Below are positions 58,122 to 64,000 of a stretch of DNA of 64,000 nt, in pieces. A program made the position numbers and the translations under genes. A model generated the notes under the pieces. That model made no database searches. It was not told the DNA's origin and saw only the letters and a list, made by a program, of their open reading frames with translations. The stretch's first letter is position 1. Every line of letters starts with the position of its first letter. The DNA comes from Amoebophrya sp. A120 (lineage: Eukaryota > Sar > Dinophyceae > Syndiniales > Amoebophryaceae), in assembly GCA_905178155.1 (NCBI GenBank), contig CAJINV010000001.1:15438142-15502141 (forward strand), written 5' to 3'.

Positions 58122-60043
58122 ATGGACGCGCAACGGGCTCTGCTTGATAGTTTGATGGGGGCGTCTCGTAACGACGCCAAAGCCTCGAAGGAACACTACA
58201 CAGACCGGAATGTGTGCAAATTTTGGTTGATCGATTTCTGCCCGCACGAGTGCTTTCACACCAGCGTGACCGGTAAGGCAGCGGTGAACAGCCCTCTGGG
58301 CGAGTGTCCCAAGCAGCACAGCATGCATCTGAAAACCCAGTTTCAGGAGGACACAAAAGACGGAGAAAAGAACCGACGAGAGTACGAGAAGGATCTTCTA
58401 AAATACCTGGATCGCATGGTATCCGAGTGCGATGCGAAAGTGCAGCGCGAAAGGCGGCACTTGGAGAGCAAGGGCTCCCTCACCAAAATTCGGCGCCATG
58501 CGGGGCTCACACCCATGAACCAGGAGCAGCTTGTGGAACACAAAATTATCCAGCTAAAGCAGACCATCCAGGAGAAAATAAAAGCGGCAGAGTTGCTCGC
58601 GGAGGATGGTAAATTGAAAGAGTCTCAAGAAATTATGGCGGAGGTACGATTCACTTACTTTGACTTTCCTGTTGTAGCTGCGATGTTGGTGTTGGAAGAA
58701 CAAGGATTAATAGATTTTGGCGACGCGGCGTATCGCATAGTCGTCAATGATGAAGAAAGTTTTCAGTAACAAACCTCGACACGTCGCATCGCGCCTTCTC
58801 GACGCACAGGTCGCTGCTACCTTTATTCCACTTCCTGCAAATCAACGTTCTCATTACTGTACAAACGAAATAGGACGATCATGGCGATGCGCCCCGCGGC
58901 TAGATTGAGCTTTGAGCAACAGCTTGCTACACCTTCCAGGGCCACAAGCAACATCGACACTCAACTGGAGAGATCGGTGTTAAACATTACTAGTTGGCAT
59001 GCATGTTGTTGTGCTGTTTGAAATATTGCGCTTTTGAACATCGAGCGAACTCATAATTTCATGGATGCTGCACTGATGAAGAACGCTTCATCGATCCAAA
59101 TGATGTATCCACAGCCCCGATGGCCCGGCACGTCTGCTCGACTTTCGATCCTTACTGGCGGAGGAAGCGAAGTCCAAAAAGAACAACGCATGCGTATCTT
59201 CATGCGTACCTACACGCGGAAAAATGTGAAATTATAGGCCGCGAACGGATAGAGCAGGGCAAGTTTTCTAGTCCTGCTCTCCGAACGAGCAAGGAAGCTA
59301 AAACCGATTTGATCGAAGTAGAACTACCACTTTCCACGCACTCACAGGTGGAGTCTTTGAAAGCGACTATGGTCCAGCAAGGCGCAGCGGCGAAGCCCGC
59401 CAGCCTCGGCGTCGAGGGACTGGATGACACGTTTCAAGAGGACGTGTGCGACGTCTGCGGCCTGACCATTGACTGGCGCTGTGCAATGGAAATCGAAAAC
59501 CGCCGGAAAGGTAGTTACTATACTGTGGTTGTAGCGTTGCTGCATGTAGTAGTTGTAGAAGTTCGCGTTCCTCGATAAACCTCCGCCCGGTAATTGTACC
59601 AGCGCGCATTCAGAGCCAGCTGTATCTTGTAGGAGAAGAAGTGTCTGATTTTGTCGCGTGGTAGCCACGAAGATGCTTGCAGAAAAACCTACAAGAACAA
59701 CCGACTATAGAAAATGACGTACCTGCGACTTCATCTTAACACAGGTATTCCACACCCACACACCTCCGGGACGTACCACCAAGGCTACGCTATGATGCGC
59801 AAGAAGCTTTTGGAATTGAAGGAGAAGTACGGAGAACCGGACCGGGACGAAATGGTGTTCAAGACGAACGGTCGGGATCGGGAGCGCGAACGCGACCGGC
59901 GGGGTGACCGCCGACGGGACCAGTCCCGCACCCGAGATCGCAGGGAACGCTCGCGCGACCGCGGGGGGAGGAACTATTCCGCCCGGGACGAGCGAGGGGG
60001 CGGAAGAGGGGACAGACGAGGTGGATACCGCGATCGGTATTGA
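58122..60043 (+). CDS. LUC7: LUC7-family U1 snRNP splicing factor
   Basis: Three exons: 58122-58643, 59348-59510 and 59745-60043, GT-AG introns, 327 aa. LUC7 landmarks are the opening MDAQRALLDSLMG, zinc finger 1 (VCKFWLIDFCPHECFHTS, closing with GECPKQH), a long coiled coil, and zinc finger 2 (DVCDVCGLTIDW, HPHTSGTYHQGYAM). It ends in an Arg/Asp/Ser-rich RS-like tail. LUC7 proteins sit on U1 snRNP and influence 5' splice-site choice, relevant in a genome with many non-canonical introns. Zinc finger 1 contains a short insertion (VTGKAAVNSPL) compared with animal and fungal LUC7. The first intron is about 700 bases, the longest in the window, and I see no gene in it. Confidence 0.9.
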
Positions 60044-60653
60044 TGACGGTGTTGTATCATTTTCATCTTCTCCAGCTGCACAAGTGCTGCTCAGCTCCTG
60101 CTTTTTTGCTGCTGCTCCAAAAAGCAGAGAGAACTTCACGAGAGCTGAAGGAAAAGATGCTCCCCAACGACTGGAAGTGCTGGCATTTTGTGATGTAGAC
60201 CCACCAAAGGCAATGCGACACAACGAACAATCAATAACCAAAGATAGAAAAAAAGTAAAGCTAAAGCAAGGAAATCTTGTTTGGAATTTGCAGGGGCTGG
60301 TCAAAATCCAGGTGGTTCTAAGCCTGTTCTCTGAAACCAGTTTAGCAGTAATCTGCGCGACACCTGCTTTCGATCTACATGTTTTTTTGATGCGCGTGCT
60401 TCAGCTTTTGGTTTTTGTTCGTTGTAGGAAATCGCGGGAAGAAGCCGGAGCTTCGCGGGTCCCTTCTTGAATGGTCTCAACAAAAACGTGGTCCCTTCTT
60501 TCATTGTCTGATCATGAAGACACAGCTCGCAGATATAATTTTTCCTTCCGTTCTGTCGCCTGCAAAATCGATTCTGCTTTGGATGCTGTGCGATTTCATT
60601 GTTCTGCGCACAACGAATAAAATATCCATGACACCTGGACAGTCTCCACGAAG
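60044..60653. other. intergenic, no supported gene
   Basis: About 610 bases between LUC7 and the last gene. No motif-bearing frame. Confidence 0.45.
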
Positions 60654-63600
60654 ATGATGTCGAATGCGTTTTCCGCGTTGCTCGTTTTCTTGACAGTTCT
60701 GCACTATCACTGCCATGTCGCGTTTGCGGGTTTTGAGCACGAGCAGGAGGACTTCTATCCCTGGCTGGTGCGCGTAACCAACACCGTCGGTTTCGAGGAC
60801 CGGTTTTCGGAGGGCGGCGCCGAATGGTTTCCCTTGTACGATTGCGCGCATGCGCGCGACAAGGAGATGAACTCTGCCCTGATGAACAGCGTTCGCATAA
60901 ACTGGCTCGACAACTACGCGCGGTCGCTGCCGGACGGCGCTTCCTGTCCAGAGGACTACTTCACAATTTCCTCTGTCGCAGACGGGGACGACGGTCAGGA
61001 AGAGGACGCAGTCACCCAGATGCGCCGGATACAGGCGAATGAGAACAGTGCCTACCAGCAGTGCGCGGGCATCTTTCTCGCACCGGCACAAATTCGCGTG
61101 CACCCGCCGGCGCAGAGTCTGCGGGGGATCTTTCAGAAGTTCGGCAACGCGTTAGCCAACCTGCATTGGAACTTGCGGCACTACTGCTACATTTTGAACT
61201 TTCTTTACCGGCATTTTGGAGCGGTGCAGGACTTCGTACGACTGGATGATCGCAGAATTCTGGAGCTGCGGGGAAAGGAGCGTGGTCCGACGCAGGCCTT
61301 GTCTTCCGAGCTTGCAGATGCCGTACGGAAAGAGGCTGATGAATCGTGTGAGGCGACGAGTGTCGTGTTGGGGGCTGACGAGAAAACCCTGAATTACTAC
61401 CACTGTCGGACTTTGCCCGCGGCGGAAGCGAAAACGGTGCAGAAATTCGCGTTCCAACGAAGAGGTGACCACCTCCATGGGCAACGAACTGAGCGCGAAG
61501 ATGGACAAAAAGCTTCCGGCATGGAGGAGCCGCGGTCGTCCAGCAGCGCCATCAGGTTCGCAACTACTGGTACTATCATAGTTTTGCACTTCACGTTCGC
61601 TTGCAGGTTTATAAATGTGAAGCTCTCCACTTATTTGCGCGGTCTCGTCAGAGTCTTCGATGTGTGGCTTTGGTTTTTCTTCGTGCAACAACTCCTTCCA
61701 GCACTAGCTGAGGCCGCCAAGCCCCGATTTGAAAAGTGCCAGCCCAAGTTGTGCCCTAGCGCTAACTTGTTCAGCTACAATTCGGGATCTACAACTTCCT
61801 GACACAGAAATCCTTCAGGCGCAGCTCCATGGCAGCGGAGATCACGGCGATTTTGAAGTATGCCGACTCTTCGGGCCATGTCACGGTATCTGCCGTGCGA
61901 GAATACCTGCGACAGGAGGTTTTCAACACTGGAATAAGCCCAAGCGTCCTTGTGCCGCCCCCCGAGGATCTGGAAAGTTACCCGGACAACCATGATTACA
62001 CTAGTGTCAGTGAGCTTCGCGACGAAAATGGTAGGAACGTTGGCACTGGCGCCGAGAATAGTAAAAGTTTGTACCACACGACCACCCAGAGGATCATTCC
62101 CTCCCTGCTGGTGCAGGATGCGGAACTTCTGAATCTGATCGCGCGCTCGCTCCACCTTATCCTGACCAACGAGAACCTGCGACTGCCGGCGGAGATTTAC
62201 CACGGTGAAGAAAAACCGCAAGCAACGGAGGAATCCTTTGCACGGCAGGCTAGGGACTTGGAAACCGCCGACCTGGCTTACCTCGGGTACCGGTCACGCG
62301 ACACACTTCCGGCAAAAGCCTTCCGCCAGGATTCGCACGCACTGGCCGCGTTGATGAGCCAGTGGCAGGATCTGACGTACAGGTTCCTCGCCTCGCACCA
62401 CGACCTAATGCAGCGCCGCCACACAGAAAGGAAAGACCGCGACCAGAAAGAAAACCAGCGCCTCATCGATACGATCAACTTGGGGAATGGCGGCAAAGCT
62501 GAAGGTGGAACGCGCGAAGAAGGCCGCCGCCGCGAGAAAATCACTACAATTTCTGCGGGTGCAGCGCTCTCAAACGAAGCAGGGGCTGCATCTGCTGCGC
62601 CAACAGAAGACGCGGTGCGAGAAGATGTGATCGCGTACGCATATCGTGTTCTGGTCTACCACTGCCGCATATTGCACCGAAAATTCGCCGAGACGAAGTA
62701 CATTGGTAGCCTGTTTGGTAGTTACAACACAAACCGCTATTTCGCAGCCGTGCCGCGGCCAGCCGAAAAGGTAGCTGCGCTAATTCCTGGCTTCAACTTT
62801 ACAAACCTGGCCTTGAAGTTATCGCACGACATCGCCTGGGCGCAGCGGGCTTTTAGGCAGCAAGTTGGAGAACTAGCAGAAGTTCTGGACAGTTTTCCGT
62901 ACAATTTGTCCTCGCAGCAGGGCTACAATAGAGAGGACACAGGGAATAAACGAGCAGCGTTTTCACGAACAGCAAATGACGAGGATCCGAATAAGAAAGC
63001 AGGAGCGCAGCAAGGACTTCTACAAGCCAAATTTCCGCATTTATCCACACACTACGAATACCATGCGAGGTTGCTTCCAGAATTCGAAAAAAACACGAGA
63101 GTGGGCACAGATGACGAACAACTCAGCGCACTTTCCCATTGGATCGCACAGCACATTCTGTTTCCGCACCATCCACAGAGCTTCCGGGAATCCATCGCGG
63201 TGAGGATAAAGAACGTCGCTGAATTGCAGCAATCCGTTGCGAAGCGCGAACTCGGCTACGTAACGCGTGTGGCTGTGCCGGTCCTGAAGGCCCTGCGCGC
63301 ACTCCTTTCAGAAATGTTCGAAGGCGCGGACTTTCCGAAATTTCGCAAACTACATTATTCGGAAATGAGCACGCCGAGGAAGGAGGACAAGAATCTACTC
63401 ACCTACGATTCCCATTCCCTCCTACCCGTGTGGACAGACGGGCACTCCCCGCTGTTCCACGACTACCGCAGTGAGGTACAGGAACTGACGCCGGCAGTGC
63501 ACCATGCGTACGACGAGATGCTGCCCCGGTTCGACGCGTACTACCGGCTGTTTGCGACCGCGATCGCCGCGGAAAACGCGGAGCGCATTCTGGAAAACGG

Positions 63601-64000
63601 CTATGACATCGATTTGGAGGTCCGACACGCACAAAAAGGTTTTGTCGTCACCTGCCAGCGGGAAGTCTACAAAGCGCTGGTGCGCGCCGCGCAGAACACG
63701 CAACTGCTGCATGAACCGACGCTGATGGCGCGGCGGCTGGTTCCCCGGGACGAAGCGTTCGTCCGCGAGAAACAGACCAAGCGGTGGGAGGACGCGGGGC
63801 AGCACCAGGTCCAGTGCTACCACGACCCCCACTTCGCGGCCGACGTGGCGGCGTTTCTCGGCCGCAACCACTCCGCCATGTCCAGGCGGATGCTGCAGGT
63901 GCCAGCAAAGGTCGTCGACTACGAATTCGTGTCCGACTTTCCGGCGCTCGTGAAGAAAACGACGTCAGTGAAGGAAGCAGTAACAGTAACAGAGGGAAGC
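60654..64000 (+). CDS. large secreted protein, 5' part, continues past the window
   Basis: Exon 1 starts at ATG 60654 with a clear signal peptide (FSALLVFLTVLHYHCHVAFA). Its frame is open to 61802. A second frame, open from about 61766 to the window edge, encodes at least 740 more residues without a stop, so an intron joins them. The end of exon 1 and start of exon 2 are uncertain. Possible donors lie at 61556 and 61610. Possible acceptors lie at 61774, 61818 and 61835. The protein is acidic and mostly helical, with scattered Cys in the first 260 residues (LYDCAHARDKEMN, AYQQCAGIFLAP). I recognise no domain. A secretory or surface role is inferred from the signal peptide alone. Just before the putative donor another frame also looks coding (61453-61555), so a single-base indel is possible there. 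Confidence 0.65.

Overview
This is eukaryotic nuclear DNA. Genes are split by many short introns, mostly GT-AG. Proteins carry long low-complexity stretches, and there is no operon structure. Every gene I can support reads on the + strand, as in dinoflagellate-type one-way gene arrays. Six introns look like small DNA transposons: terminal inverted repeats (TIRs), 5-nt target duplications and no GT-AG requirement. That pattern is what I know from the introner elements of Amoebophrya (Syndiniales, parasitic dinoflagellates). With TSP1 and apple-domain surface proteins also present, an Amoebophrya-like alveolate is my best inference. No marker gene proves it.

Layout. 1-236: tail of a gene entering from the left. 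1067-3025: DDX47/Rrp3 rRNA-processing helicase. 3539-5578: SNAP-25-like SNARE carrying a PH domain between its two SNARE helices. 6671-8417: EDR2-C (DUF1336) protein with two introners. 9148-13998: very large intronless CH-like protein. 14666-15878: GLTP-fold lipid transfer protein. 16864-18918: sulfotransferase. 20547-22542: unrecognised multi-exon gene. 23676-36255: three secreted membrane proteins in a row, first a TSP1 protein with an in-frame TGA, then two tandem paralogues (A and B) with Cys-rich modules, an apple-like domain and one membrane span. 37075-38364: organellar ribosomal protein bS18. 39421-44476: membrane-anchored alpha/beta hydrolase with an introner. 45424-46158: EF-hand light-chain-like protein. 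46400-48330: GC-rich island with inverted copies of a 40-45 bp motif and perfect hairpins. 49290-51528: aspartyl/asparaginyl beta-hydroxylase. 52575-57131: ubiquitin-specific protease with a basic tail. 58122-60043: LUC7 splicing factor. 60654-64000: large secreted protein running off the right edge.

The genes do not form one pathway. Housekeeping nuclear functions (DDX47, LUC7, USP, bS18m) alternate with membrane, lipid and secretory functions (SNARE-PH, EDR2, GLTP, sulfotransferase, ABH, Asp-hydroxylase) and surface proteins. The strongest novelty is the set of transposon-like introns. It includes two places where a pair of elements leaves a microexon of about 45 nt, and a paralogue pair whose intron positions almost completely disagree.
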